Origin: Rhytidiadelphus loreus
Taxonomy: Eukaryota > Streptophyta > Bryopsida > Hypnales > Hylocomiaceae
Assembly (NCBI GenBank): GCA_947034895.1
Contig: OX344764.1
Coordinates: 1,426,001 to 1,490,000 of the forward strand
DNA length: 64,000 nt
Direction: 5' to 3'
The notes beneath the pieces are model-generated. The model saw only the letters and a list, made by a program, of their open reading frames with translations, was not told the origin of the DNA and searched no databases. Of this stretch, positions 34,977 through 48,196 are shown piece after piece (positions within the stretch are counted from its first letter, which is position 1; each line of letters begins with the position of its first letter). The position numbers were made by a program, and so were the translations under genes.

Positions 34977-37900
34977 AAGTGACCATAATATCACAAAACG
35001 TCCAAGGCCTCAATGACCAAGCAAAGAGGGATGGCGTGTGACACTACTTCAAACCTTTTTTTCCCAAAATCGAAATTCTATGCCTCCAAGAGCACCGACT
35101 AAGGGGCAACAAATATGATGCATTATCCTATGGCTTCTGGCCGCAAGGCCAATTCTTCGGAAGGAAAGCCGCAGCTGGCTTCGGCCACGCTCCAAGAGAA
35201 GAGGGTGCAGGCACTGGGGGGGTGTGCCTATGGCTGGCCCCACGCATTGCTCAACTTGTAATTGATTCAGATCACTCACGTTGTGGGAGGGCTCAATGGA
35301 TTCGCCTTGGCAACATTCCAAGGGGTGACCTAGGAATCCTGAATGTGTACGCCTCGAACAGCATTGGGGAACGATGCGCCTTATGGGAATCCCTTCTAAC
35401 GAACCTCCCAAGAACCTGCCGCTGGATCATGTGTGGTGACTGGAACTTCGTCGAGCGACAGAACGACAAATCCAACCTTAATGGCCGCATCATCTCGGTG
35501 GGGGAAAGCAGAGTCTTCTCGCTCCTTACTGACGCCTTTGAAGTAGCAGACCACTTCCCAAACAACGCCAAAGTCAAGTTTTCCTGGGACAACAGGAGAA
35601 GGGACGGCATGCGATCCCTTGCCTGCCTCGACAGATTTTACACCTTCGAACCAAGAGGAGCTGGCCCCCCACTAGTTCAGGAAAACCTCATCTGTGGCGA
35701 CGCCCGTCACTCGGACCACCTCCCTGTGGTCCTAACAATCCAGCTCAGCCCAACAGTCCGCAGGCCCTCCGCCTACAAAATGAACAATTTTCATCTCAAA
35801 GACCCAGCAGTGAAGGAGATGATGCATCAACTGTGGTCTAGCCAACCGACCACAAGCTTCACAAGAAAGCTGCGACACTCAGTCAAGTTCTATAAAACTT
35901 TCTCAATCAAAAAGGCCGAGGAGAGGAGAATTACAGAAGCTAATCTAAGACGAACTTTGGCCGAGACACAAGCGGAACTCCATGAAGACCCACACAACCC
36001 TGAACGCCAGGGCAAAGTCGGCATCGCAACCGCCCAGTTGGAAGAATTTGAAGCCTACACAACCCAGCGCTAGCGCATCCGCAGTAGGATCAAATGGTTG
36101 CGCACGGACGACTCCTGCACAAAAGAATTCTTCCATGCCGCAAGACCCCACACCGGCGCATCAATTATCCTGGAACTAGCAGATGAGCAGGGCTCCTTGA
36201 GCTCTGATCCAGCCGCCATTGAGGGAATTTGTTCAGACTTCTATCGGAAACTGTTCTCCGCCCCCCCCCCCCCGAACAGCTCAACAAAAGGAAGCAGCAG
36301 TTGCCGCCCTCGCTAGTCTCAGTGATAGACTCACGGCCGCAATGAAGCAAAAGCTGAGTAGTCCCATTTCAAGAAGCGAGCTGGATACGGCGCTGAAGGA
36401 GCTGAGCAATGGAAAAGCCCCAGGCCCCGACGGGATCACGACCGAATTCTTCAAGGCCCACTAGGCCGTAATTAAGGAAGAATATTTTCTGATGATCTCA
36501 AAGGCAGTAGAGGACAACAGCTCCCACAGGGCATGACCAGAGGACTCATCTTGCTTATCCATAAGGGGGATGAGAAGAACAGGCTCTCCAACTAGAGGCC
36601 AATCACACTGCTCAAGACCACATATAAGATATTTGCCAAGGCGCTCCAGCTACGGCTTCAACCCATCTTGATGGAGATCATTGACACAGATCAATCAGCC
36701 TTCCTCCCCCTTCGCTTTATCCTTGACAACATCATGTTAACCCATGAAACCATTGACTGGCAAGGCACTCCAAGCAGCTCCTGATCTTCTTGAAACTCGA
36801 CTTCACCAAGGCCTTCGATACGGTGGACTGGCTCTTTCTCACAAGAGCAATGGCAGCCCTAGGAATCCCAGCCACCTTCATCTCTATGACTGAGATGCTA
36901 CTACATGACGCCCAAGCGGCAGTTAAAGTGAACGGAGCCGTGTCACCAAGCTTCCAAATTGAGAGAGGGGTAAGGCAAGGTTGCCCGTTGGCGCCTTATT
37001 TATTCCTAATTGTTGCAGAAGCATTGAACTCGATGGTCAAGCTTGCGGTAGCAGCTGGAGTAATCAAGGGGATCAGGCTGCCGGGATGTACCAAGCAACA
37101 GATCATTGCCCAATTTGCAGACGACGTCTCCCTCACGTTGCTCGGAGATCAAGAACCGGCTAAGGCAATGGTCACCGTGCTAAGCCAATTTTGCCTGGCA
37201 TCTGGACTCATACTCAACTGGACCAAATCCAGGGGTTATTGGCATGGTGCAGAAGGAGCTGCCCGCCCGCAATGGACGCAACAATTGGGGATTATCTGGG
37301 TGGAAGGGAATGAAGTCAGCAAGCTGTTAGGCACCCCATTTGGCATGGGACACTCCTCCCTCACGGTGGACTCCTTCATGAAAGACAGGGTAATGAAAAG
37401 CCTACATTACTGGTCGACTGCACGAGTGAACTCCACGGGGAGAAGCGTGCTTGTCAACAGTGCCATAGTAACTTCCATTTTCTACTTTGTTTCAATCTAG
37501 GGAGGCACTCAAGCCGGCATCAAGAAAGTCACCTCGGCCATCCAAAACTTCCTCTGGTCAGGAACTCTCAATCGAACCAGAGCAAAGGTTGCTTGGCTGC
37601 AATGCTGCCAGGAAAGGAGCAAGGGAGGTATCGACACAATCCACCCCTAGGATGCACTCACAACCCTAATGGCGAAATGGGTTATAAAAGCCTACGAACC
37701 AGGCAATTCCAACCTCCAACTCATGTTGCGGTACCGACTCAGCTCCAGTCAGCCCTATACTGGCAGCCACTGGCAAAGGAGCCTTGACTTTTTCACCTTG
37801 CCGAAATTCCAGGTACACAAAGGCTCATCGACATGGAACCGAGCCGGATCCTCGTGGAAAAAATTAAACCAAGACCTTCGTCCTGTTAGACCCAAGCTCC

Positions 37901-39281
37901 CGGAAGAAGTAGGCTCCGAATCCTTCTGGTGGTCCAGCTTTGCCCCACTTATCGGACCAGGCTTCTCCAAGGCCCGAGCCGCGCAACTCCACAAGAAGGG
38001 CCTCCACAAAATCCGAGACGCCCTGATAGACAGGCGCCTATACACCCACGCCGAGGCCAAGGCGGCATTTGGGTTAAAAGATCGGGAAGAAGAGGCATGG
38101 CAGGCGGCCACCATCGCCCTCACCTCATACTGGGGAGACCTACTGATCGCTCCCCCCCCCCCCCCGCGACATCAGAGGAGTGGGTAGGCTGGTTCGCAAA
38201 CATGGAAGACCAAGTGCCGCGCATAGTCCTTCAGATCCCTAGGGGACACTCCACGCACATTGGCCCTCCATCGCGGAACTGCCCCATGATATGGCACAAC
38301 AAAGGCTTCGTCGTCCTACCACGATTTGGCATACTCATGGCCAATCCCTCAGGTTCACGAGAGTCGATTGTCCCCCTGCTAGTAGGATTCTTCCTCAGGG
38401 TCAAAGTATCCCCCATAACGAGAGGACCGAAGAAAATCAACATCTTTCTTTACTACGGCAAACTCGATTCGATCGAATGGGCCCCGCAGAAATTTGAGTG
38501 GAACGTTATCGGCCCCAAGGTTCCTTTCATGAATTTTTCGGCAAAACTTGGCAGGCAGCTGCTGATGAAAAGCCACATCATTCCCAACCCGGTGACCAGG
38601 AAATGGGGCGGCGCCCTCCCCAACGACTTCAGGTTGAGATGGAATACTATCTGGGCCCCGGAGCGCATCAAGAAAGAAGCAGGGATTTTGTGGCTGATCT
38701 GGCATAGGGCAGTTGCGGTTAACCAATGGCGAAACAGGATCAACGACACCATCGACGACATCTGCCCGGTTTGCCCGAGGAGAGCAGTGGAATCTGTCTT
38801 GCATCGTTTCTGGGAGTGCCCAACTGCCCAGCTTGCATGGCAATGGGCCACTCACATCATGAATTCCCTTATTAAAGGTGCAAACGCCCGTGGTCCGTGG
38901 CAACCCCTCACCTGGCGCTAAGGTATTTTTTCTGTGGCCATCCCTCGTAAATTCAACTCCGTTAAGAGAGTATGGCTTGAAGCTCGCACCACTGTCCTCT
39001 GGACCCTCTGGATCCAACGAAACGACATTGTTTTTAATGCGAAATCTTGGACCCCGGAGCATCTCATGGGCCAAGTCTAGAGAGGCCTCCTTGACTACGG
39101 GAGGCTGGAATGGGCTGCAGTTTCCAAACCAAGCCGCAGGTCAGTCGAAGCGCAGCTCAAGCTCCACACTGCCTTCGTGAACAGAAGATGCAAACACCAG
39201 ATCTTTGCCCACATGAAAGATGGCCAGCCCCAATGGTCTCCTTCCGGCCCGAGTGCCGGCTTCGCCTTCCAACCTCCGTGA
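34973..39281 (+). pseudogene. LINE ORF2 (endonuclease-reverse transcriptase), broken
   Basis: Decayed ORF2 of about 1,430 codons. The endonuclease part starts MKVTIISQNVQGLN and includes CGDWNFV and DARHSDHLPVV (35222-36073). The reverse transcriptase part includes NGKAPGPDGIT (about 36411-36443), FTKAFDTVDW, GVRQGCPLAPYLF and the catalytic FADD (37114-37125). The C-terminal zinc-binding stretch has DICPVCPRRAVESVLHRFWEC (20-residue core ICPVCPRRAVESVLHRFWEC), near 38757-38819. Stops include TGA at 35039, TAG at 36071, 36462, 37498 and 37648, and others. Frame changes coincide with a C13 run (36261-36273), a site between 36464 and 36600, and a C14 run (38152-38165). Cannot encode an active protein as written. 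Confidence 0.85.
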
Positions 39282-39527
39282 GCTCCTCCTGGACATCGCT
39301 CAGCCCTCCCCTCCTGCCAACCGTGCGGGCCCCCGGCCCCGTCTCCGTGCTTTGGTCTGGGTCGCTGGCTAAGTCCTGGCGTCCGTCCTGGCCGTCTTGT
39401 CTTGGTCTGGTCTTTGTCCGTCTTTCCCACCAGGCCACCTGTGGCTGGCGGTTTTTGTTCCTCTCTTTGCAATGAAATTTCGTTTCATTTGTGTCAAAAA
39501 AAAAAAAAAAAATGTGTCTCCAGGAAG

Positions 39528-41597
39528 TCTGTCAGAGGTAGACTTTAGGACATAGATTATGTTGACATATCTTCCTTGACGTGACTTGCACCACCATCCG
39601 GTGACTACATAATTATGAAGTCGGCAGCATACCGTAGAAAGTAGCCTTGGAGGCAGGACGCTAAATCCATCCATCGATCCATCCACTTGTCGTCCATCCA
39701 CCGCACGTTCCTTGAAAAGCTCCCTTCGTTGGGTTGTGACGCCATTGGAGTATGCTCAATCTTCTCGCGCAGTGAATTGATCCGCATAAGGCTCCTCCAT
39801 TGTGCGCTCTTGCTCCCTTCCGACCACTTGCGGAAACCCTCTACGCTCGGTATTCTGGGAAAAAAGTGTCAACTTGAAGCTAACATAGACATAGAGACCT
39901 GAATTGGGCTTTCGATGAACTCAGCCGTTGCAGATCGATCAAACGATCACTCCCGGTGTACGGTGCGGTGGCGGCCTCCGGAGCTGCGAAGCGGCTTCCA
40001 TCTATTTGTAATTGAATCCAAGTTCAGTTCAGCTTGTCATACACTTGCAGACTAAATTGATCGAAGTATTTTTAACTCAATTCTTCTCTTGAATTACTTT
40101 GACAACACCGTCAATCGAAAACACGTTCTCAAGGACGTTGTTCGGTACCCGACTAGCTACCTTTTAGTAATTTTGTCTTTCAATGAGCCAATGCTTCCCA
40201 AAAGCCTGCCAGAGGTAGAGTTTACGACATACATGCATTAACTTCTCTTCGTTGACATGCACCAGCAACTGGTGACTACATATTTATGAAGTAGCAGGCA
40301 TACCGTAGAAGTGACCCTGGCAGCTTGGCTGTGTACGTTGAGTGTGTTCTGTTCTTCGTGAACCCATTTCTGAAAATAATATTATGGTTGAAGAATATGC
40401 ACATCACTACCAACCGATAGACTCAGACTTCATATAATTATAGTCATTTTGTTTAGAGCTAGAGAATCATTAATTGCACAGAATTAGTCATTAGTTTATA
40501 AATATATATTCTTTATCTCAATTTTATCAAATTCAACATTGATATAGAAAGTGTGGTTTTTTAAAAGTCAAGCATTGGTTTGGATAAACGAGAAGTTATG
40601 TGGTCTAGAAAGCCCCTCCAACTTCTTTGAGGTTCATTGTTCAACCATCAAAACAATAAGGGGTTAAGGGAGGAGGTCCACAACACTATAAAGGTTCTAA
40701 ATGTGTCCCTTGTGTCGAAAAGATTGACATGTTTCTTGAAATATCTATGACAGTATGACCATTGTTGATGAAGTAGATATGTTTAAAGGGACATTTTTTA
40801 GACCTCCTAACTTAGCCTACTCGACATGTGAATCCAACCCAAGTTGTCTTGTAATTTGGTCATATTCACACAATATACTATGAATTTTAAAAGTCAAAAG
40901 GCGACGATGCCTATTCATGTCCCTTAGACACTTTTTTTTTATCTACTTCCATTGGTTGCCTCAAAGAGCTCTTCAACTCTCATTGGTGCTCTTGAAACAT
41001 TGTGGCACGTTGGGTTGAAGGTGGGTGCCCATTTAAGGCCAAATTGTAAATGGTGGAGTATGAAAAGGTTTGGTTTTGGAGCCTACTACCAAAAGGATGA
41101 AGATTCATAATGTCTAAGCACTACTACCCTCATACGTCTTTAATCCTAAAACACTTCAAAAGGACATATTACGTCCTTTGAATAATTTCAAAAAAGCTTC
41201 AAAGACAAAAAAAAATCATTTTTTCGTGTAATATTTTTGGGTGGAGTTGCCTATGTTCACTTGAATGATTATTTGTTGGGAGGTTGTAATAAGTATCAAT
41301 TGATTGTTGAAATTAGAGATTTTGAAGTTTTGCAAAATAAATCTTTGCACTTATGAAGTACAAGTACATCTTTGAATCCACCATTTGTATTTTCATTTTC
41401 TAAAAATATATGGTGGAAAAATTGATTAAAAAGAAGCCTAGTTTGTTGCCAATTCTTGAGACATTATGGCATTCTAGATTTTATTGGATGTGTTCAGAGT
41501 CTTAGATTGCCTTGAAAATTAGTATGCATATGCCTAATATGATTATCCATGAGAGAAAATCTTAACCTCAAAGTTTGTAGTGCAAAAATTTTCATTA
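39528..41597. other. Right flank of the LINE and AT-rich spacer
   Basis: 39528-39650 is the continuation of the sequence interrupted by the LINE. 39990-40330 is the second copy of that duplicated block (for example GGTGACTACATATTTATGAA). From about 40340 the sequence becomes AT-rich with no visible gene. Confidence 0.5.
39990..40330. repeat. Right copy of the local duplication
   Basis: Matches 32300-32524 joined to 39528-39650 across the LINE insertion. Shared words include CTTTCAATGAGCCAATGC (against CTTCAATGGGCTAGTGC), CAGAGGTAGA and GCATACCGTAGAA. No coding frame is conserved between the copies. Confidence 0.6.
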
Positions 41598-42824
41598 GAG
41601 AAATTCTCAGCCCTCCGGTGAAAGGACCCCAAGATCACATTTAAATTTGCTTAATGATTTGTTCTTCCCCTATAGTCGATTACCGGAAGTCACAATGTCG
41701 GACGACTGTCAGTGGTTCAAAAGTCAAGTATAAGTAATTAAATAATCAGGGTTCACGTATTGTAAATTAAACAAATTCAATGAAATGAAGTAAAATGAAG
41801 TGAATTTTCAAGCTAGTTGCCAAAAAGATTAGAAAACTTTAACGTTTTCTAATTAACTTTTAAAGTCACTTAGTTTAGGATGTTTAATGATGACAAGAGA
41901 ATCTCTTTATGTACACATGGGGTGATAGGAGGTAGAACAACCCATGTGGGATATGTAGTTAGAATTTGTAGTTTCTCAACCGCTCATAGTTAAGTTTAAA
42001 GTAGGAGTCATGTTAAAACTAGAATTTAAAACCCCATTTAGGCATAGTAAAATGAATTTTTTCAAAAACCTTTGAACTAAACAAAGTTGAAAAATCAAAC
42101 TAGTTTTCATGTCTAAAAATACATTTGATGTTTAGAAACTCCAATAAAAAGTTATGGACAAAACTCTAAAAAGGGTTGAAAGGGAGATTTTCTTTGACAT
42201 TTTCAAAAACCTTCTCCAAATTTTGCCCATAACTTTTTATTAGAGGCTCTAAACTTCAAACGGATTTTTGGAAATGAAAAATAGCTTGATTGTCCAACTT
42301 TATCTAGTTTAAAATATTTTGATAAAAAATATTCTACTATGCTTAAATGAGGTCTGAAACTCTAGTTTTAACACAATTCCTATTTTAAACTTAACTATGA
42401 GCGGTTGAAAAACTACAAATTTTAAACTACATATCCCACATGGGTTGTTTTACCCCCTACCACCCCATGTATATATAAAGAGATTATCTTCTCATCATTA
42501 AACATCTTAAATTAAGTGACTTTAAAAGCTAGTTGAAAAATGTAAGAGTTTCCTAATTTTATTGGCATCTAGCTTGAAAATTCACTTCATTTTTCTTAAT
42601 TTCATTGGATTTGTTTAATTTCCCAATTAATCAACTTGTATGTTTATGCGGCTGATTATTAAATAGACTTCTAGTACACTTTCATTATTGGAGTTCTGAT
42701 GTCTTTTGCGATATTCACCCACTGCAACAATGCACTGCGACTATATGCCCCTACTAATTCTTACGCGATTAATAGACTGGTTTGGTCACTATGGAGTGGC
42801 CCTCTGGAGGGCTAAGAATTTCTC
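41598..42824. mobile_element. 1.2-kb foldback element
   Basis: The two halves are reverse complements with moderate identity around a centre near 42200. Ends are GAGAAATTCTCAGCCCTCC on the left and, reverse complemented on the right, GAGAAATTCTTAGCCCTCC. Matching internal blocks include CTAACTATGAGCGGTTGA-type sequence, CCCATGTGGGATATGTAGTT and its mirror, and TTTGAAGCTAGTTG-like ends near 41810 and 42525. No clear target duplication is seen. A transcript would form a long imperfect double strand. No coding capacity. Confidence 0.65.
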
Positions 42825-45273
42825 CAATGGGTAAAAGGCAATCAAAGCCATCTGAAATTCTCAAGCATAGTTAAAAAAAGAAAATTTTATCTTGGAATGC
42901 AAATATCTTTCAATTTGTATAGTCAAACATCACAAATTTCTACATTATCTCATATGAATTAAGTATAAGATCCTATGGTTAGTTGATTACATCATTAAAT
43001 AAATGATTCTATAAACATTTTCAATTAACGTAGTAGAAATGACAGTTTTTACTGGTTTCCCCGTCAAAAAATGCCTTGGGACTTTCAATGGGGTTAAGAT
43101 TGTAAAATTGATTAGCTTTAGGGAAATGTAATTTTTATTTCAATTAGTTTCTAATAGCAACATTTATGCCATCTAAACCAAAAAAAAGCAAGGTAGGCAA
43201 AAAATAAATAAAAAATAAAAATTGTAATAATATTTTTGAAATATATTTCTTATGAATTGTGGAAAGATTTGATTCATTCCATTTTGATAAGTCATGTGAA
43301 AGTTTTGGAGCCTCTTTTTTGGCAAATTTGTGAAAATTGAATCCATTTTTTAATTCAATTTTTACGATTAAAAAGAAAAACCACATGCAGTAGTTCTCTT
43401 TCTAGAACAATCTCACAATTGGAATTAGTGTGTTTCAATTCTACCTTAAATATATATCAACAATTTAGTTTTCCTTAAATTGTTATCTATATCAAAATAA
43501 TAATTTTTTAAAGAATTAAAGTCAAGGGTTTTAAAATATAAAATAAAATTTTAAACCCTCATCTCAATTGTTCATTATAGAAAATCTAAATCTAAAATCT
43601 ATAGTGCAAAAAATTTATGTTAAGAGGATCCCAAGCTTTATAACCTAGTCAGGTTACGTGTAAAAAAAACTTGTTTTTTTCACTATTAACACTTATATCT
43701 TGTAATCTATATGGTCAAAGTTTCTAAAATTTCTTCCAAACATTTTTAGAGTAATTTAGTGCAAAATCCTACAATTGAATATAAAAACAAAACAAATGTT
43801 TAACATTTTTGCTATTTGCATTGGAAATGGAAATTTTGACTGTTCTTTTGAGGAAAAATGGCCTTGGGACTTAGAAGTTAATTAAAAATCCAAGTTAGAA
43901 TGAGAAAATACATATTCTTGTTCAAAATTTTATATCATTTTTAAAGAAGATGATAAAAATAAAATACAAGCAATCTTTTGTTATTTGGATTTTAATAGAT
44001 GGAACTTCCAATTACAATAATTCATTGAATTTTTGGATTTTTTCAAAGTTTTGAAATGAGCAAGAAAGATAATTTATTAGTCATCATTTTGTAAGTTTAA
44101 ATCAAATCCAAAATTGAATACTTTGCAAGTTATAATCAAGTTGACTAAGGCGCATCAACTTTTTGGATGCAAGGATGTGTCAAGGTTAACCTTTAAACCC
44201 ATTTGGAGCCATGTAGTGACTTGTAATTAGACGCCCTTTATAAAAAAAAGTTTCATAAATTTTTTTCCTAAAATGGATATTTTATTATAATTTGAACTTT
44301 AGGATTGTAACCACATCTATTGATTTTCTAATTCTAATTTGTACCATGATGTTCTAAACTATAGTGTAGAAAAAAAATGATTATTTTTGAAAATATTAAA
44401 AATATGACCTTTGAAATTATTTTGTCCAATTGCTTGTCTGAATGGGGCCTTGGTTTGCAATCCAAATTGGATGAAGTTAGGTCCTCCCTATTATAGGGAG
44501 AAAACAACTCAATGTTTGGGTGAAAGTCATGTTGATTTGTGCAGCTATTAGACATAAGGTAGTGTACTCGTAAAAGCTGATTGCATTTGGGGGAAGCTAA
44601 ATTCATTGAAATAATTTTCAGTAAATTTTTGTAGGAAGAAAAATGGATGCAGCATCTAAATCAAGTCATTTCATATTTTTTGGACCTTTGTGGAAATAGT
44701 TACAAATTTTTGAAGTTGAAATGTAGTGATTGCTAGAAGTGACCACCTCCTGAAATGTACACTATTGGTACATTGAAGAAAATAAAATGTACCTGTGTGT
44801 TAGTGGTTGCTTTTAGAATATCCTACCTTACTAACATAATTGCAACTAACATGCCAGCCTTGTTTATGATTGTTATTTCATCCAACTTGTACTATAAGAT
44901 GGAATTATGAAGCGACCTTTGCATGAATCGACACTTTTTTTTGGCACCATGGGGTCATATTGCACCATTTCAAAAAAAATGTCTACTTTTTGCCAAATAA
45001 GAAGTCTTTTTATCACTAGAAATTTCCCATTTCTATTAAAAATGTGGATGAAGTGCCTAATTTGGATTTTTTTTGCATGAAATATAATTGAAAAGTGTTT
45101 TTTGGTCCAAAAGATGGATGTAGAAATGTAGTGCTTCACCAAATTTTAAGTGATTGCCATCTTGAAACTTTCTCAAAAAGTAAGAAAAAAGCCTTATCAT
45201 GAATATATGCAACTTCTTTGCCCATGTATGTTTGGAGATGTAAGACTTTGTAAGGCAATTCAATCAATATTGC
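42825..45273. other. AT-rich DNA with decayed TTAA-element copies
   Basis: GCCTTGGGACTTTCAATGGGG-TTAA ends at 43097 and GGCCTTGGGACTTAGAAG-TTAA at 43881. The segment between them resembles, in reverse orientation, the element at 48197-49000 (shared GTGAAAATTGAAT, GTTTAACATTT and CAAGGTCCCAAGGCC-type ends). No gene is visible. Confidence 0.45.
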
Positions 45274-45277
45274 TTCA

Positions 45278-46070
45278 CCCCTAAACGCCCAAGCCTTTTC
45301 AAGTGTGTTTTGACTATGAAAAAAGAACATGGTTTTATAGTTATCTCCATTGAAGCAAATTGTTTTTTTCTTTCAAAATGTTTAAAGAGCTTGCTTATTA
45401 GTATGCACACCAATTTTGAGTGCAAAATTGCATAAGAGTTGTGAGATTATAACAAGAGAAATGTACATTATCTATTTTTAGTATGTTGCCCCCCCCCCCC
45501 ACAATGTTTCAAAAATTTGCACATAAATTTTTTTAAGGATTGGAGGTGACATGAACAACTACAAATTGTGTTAGCACACTAAAATGCCCTTTCAAAAAAC
45601 TTAATATCACTTGAAAAGCTATTAAACTCATTACACAATCCACCTTGCAATTGTTGAGATGCAATTTTCTTTTATAAGTATAAATAAAAATAACTCAAAA
45701 TCAACACTTTCTTGTTTAAATTTTCAATGGTGAAAATCATGAAAACACTTTACTCCTTCCATTGGGACCATTTTCAAAGCAAATGGATAAGTACAAGTTT
45801 TTAGATCTCAAATCAAGTGAAATTGCTCAAAGTTGGAAAATGAAGTAAAATTAGCAAGCTTTACTCCTCCACTAATGGACATATATGACTTTGGAGACTT
45901 CTCAACAATCAAATATATACCTTTTTCAGTGAAAAATGAAAGTTTTCAATAGTTAACCCTAAAAACTGCCCAATTTTTTTTTTAAACCAGTCAAATGAAT
46001 TTAACTACCCACTACAAAATAAGCTTGAAATTTCAGATTGACCATACATGGTCACCCATGCATTTAGGGG
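45278..46070. mobile_element. Probable TTAA-type MITE related to family 1
   Basis: Left end CCCCTAAACGCCCAAGCC preceded by TTCA (45274-45277, one base from TTAA). Right end, reverse complemented, CCCCTAAATGCATGGGTG followed by TTAA at 46071-46074. The ends share CCCCTAAA.GC with family 1 but the interior is different. The altered left target copy and weaker ends suggest age. No coding capacity. Confidence 0.45.
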
Positions 46071-46074
46071 TTAA

Positions 46075-48192
46075 GTAGCCTCAATCCATTTCATTTCAAA
46101 GCATTGTCTATAATGTTTTGGAATCCAAATAATTTTCAAGATCAATCAAAGAAGGAAGTGTTTATGCAACCAACTATAAGTTAACCAGGGAAGGGTGGGC
46201 TGCTCAAAAAGGTACCAAATCATCTTTTTTGGTATTGTGTGAATCATTTGTTTAAAAAACCCAAGAGCATTCATTGGAGGTCAAACTACTATATAAGACC
46301 TTCCCTTTTTGCACAAAATTTCCAAGATAAACATTTGCACTCCTATCTTGTATAGAAGGATTCTCTATCATTCATTGGACACTTAGTGTCTACAACAACT
46401 TTACAGGATTAAGTAAGCTACATTGAGAGTCAAGAATACAAATATAGACATTAACTTGGAACAACAAATGAATTTCAAGAAAACAAAAACAATATATTCT
46501 CATTGTTCTCATTGTGCTACAATAGAGCAACAAATATAGGGACACAACAAATGTTGCGGTACCAACTAAGGTGGATACCCTTAAATGTGCCTCTAACCCT
46601 AAACCACCATCTTCACTTCGTGTACATTTCCAAAATCATTTATGTACCTATGTGGATAAACAATTTAAAAACCAAACTTTGTTCCTTCATAACTTTTGCA
46701 TACTATATTCAAATGTCCCCTTTCTTTAATGCGTTGGAACCTCCATTCACTTGCCAACAAGAAAATATGAAAATTTAATCAATCTAATAATAGTGACTAG
46801 GCATAGTAGCAAAAAATGTCAGTTTGGAGGTACCCACCTTACTATGTAGTTCAAACATTTCAACAATAGTTGACAAGAAAGAAGGTGAACTTTATTTGTT
46901 GGTTTACAATACAAATCATATCAATCTTAATTTATAAATTATTTGTCATCACAAATACTCATCTTTGGGTGTAGCCGACCCATTCCTGATCAAATACACC
47001 CCCCATTTCCAACCTATAAGGTAGGTGGCTTTAAAAGCGACCTAGCTCTAAAAGTGACTTTTAACGCAGAGGTACATCTTACTTTCTTCAATGTACCAAC
47101 AATGTACATTTCAGGAGGGGGTCACTTTTAAAAACCACTACGTTTCAACTTCCAAAAATTTGTAACTAATTCCATGAAGGTCCAAAAAATATAAAATGAC
47201 TTGCCGGATTAGATACCAATTCCATTTTTCTTTTGACAAGCTTCCTACCAACATTTACTAAAAATTGTTTCAAAGAGTTTAGCTTCCCCCAAAATGCAAT
47301 TAGTCCTTAAAGGATCACTTTAAGAGCCTCCTACCTTAAACCACTCTATTTTTGTGAAGTTGTGTAATTCGAAGAGCAACTCCATTGCATTATGATTGGC
47401 TACAAACTTGTCAATATTGCAACCTGCCCTTGGTTGATTTGGCAATCAGCCAATGGTCATAAATAGAAAGATCTATATCACCATTGTAGGTCAAAGAAAA
47501 TCTTCCACTAAAAATTCATAGTAATTACGTTTTTTGTAATAAAATTCTAGAAAAATATGCAATCCTTCCGAATTCTATTTCTGTACATGGGAAAAATTTG
47601 GCACTCAAAAAACCTACGCTCCAAATATGCATAATTGCTTAAGTGGTTAGAAATGGGTCGACACCCCTGCATGGTTTCATGTGCCACCTACTGCATATTA
47701 ATTATCTGCTACAACATTCAGTTGTCATGCAATTTCATCAGTTTTTTCTGCTTGTAATTGATGCACATTGCCATTTTTGTTGGTCAATGTGGACATTTGA
47801 GAGAGTCGTTCAAGTACAAGACGGAGCTTTTCCTGGAAAACAACTTCATTGATCTTTTTCTTTGCTTGCACTTGACTCTGCAATGATCACAACTTCCAAA
47901 TTGATGAATAACACACCACATGCCCAATCAGTTTCACATTATTTTGCTATGAAATTGGAATGAGAAATTCAGTTAGTTGTTTAGAGTGTTTAATTTTCAT
48001 AGAATTAAATTGTTCCAAGAACTTTTAGACAACACTAGCATGAAGTAAAAATTTTACAATATCCATGAAGAGGTCTTGAAATGGTTAAAAATGATCTTAT
48101 AAAGAACTCATTGTGACAAATAGAAAGAGACTTCTGCATATTCATTGTGACCATTGGGAAACCTCTCCATGATTCACAAATGGAGAAGATTT
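46075..48192. other. AT-rich intergenic DNA
   Basis: Only short, low-complexity ORFs on both strands, none with splice context or family motifs. I see no gene, RNA gene or bounded repeat that I can support here. Confidence 0.5.
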
Positions 48193-48196
48193 TTAA

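Larger units (their letters stand above)
32542..39510 (+). mobile_element. Full-length, inactivated L1-type LINE
   Basis: A 6.97-kb non-LTR retrotransposon with a perfect 17-bp target duplication (32525-32541 and 39511-39527, AATGTGTCTCCAGGAAG) and a terminal poly(A). Order: 5' UTR of about 330 bp, ORF1 with a CCHC knuckle, then ORF2 with apurinic-type endonuclease, reverse transcriptase and a C-terminal zinc-binding region, then a pyrimidine-rich 3' UTR. Intact borders with many internal stops and frameshifts mean it inserted complete and has since decayed. The GC-rich body contrasts with the AT-rich surroundings. Confidence 0.9.

Noticed and set aside
46503..46778. 91-aa plus-strand ORF
   Set aside because: AT-rich, no motif, no splice context; most likely chance.
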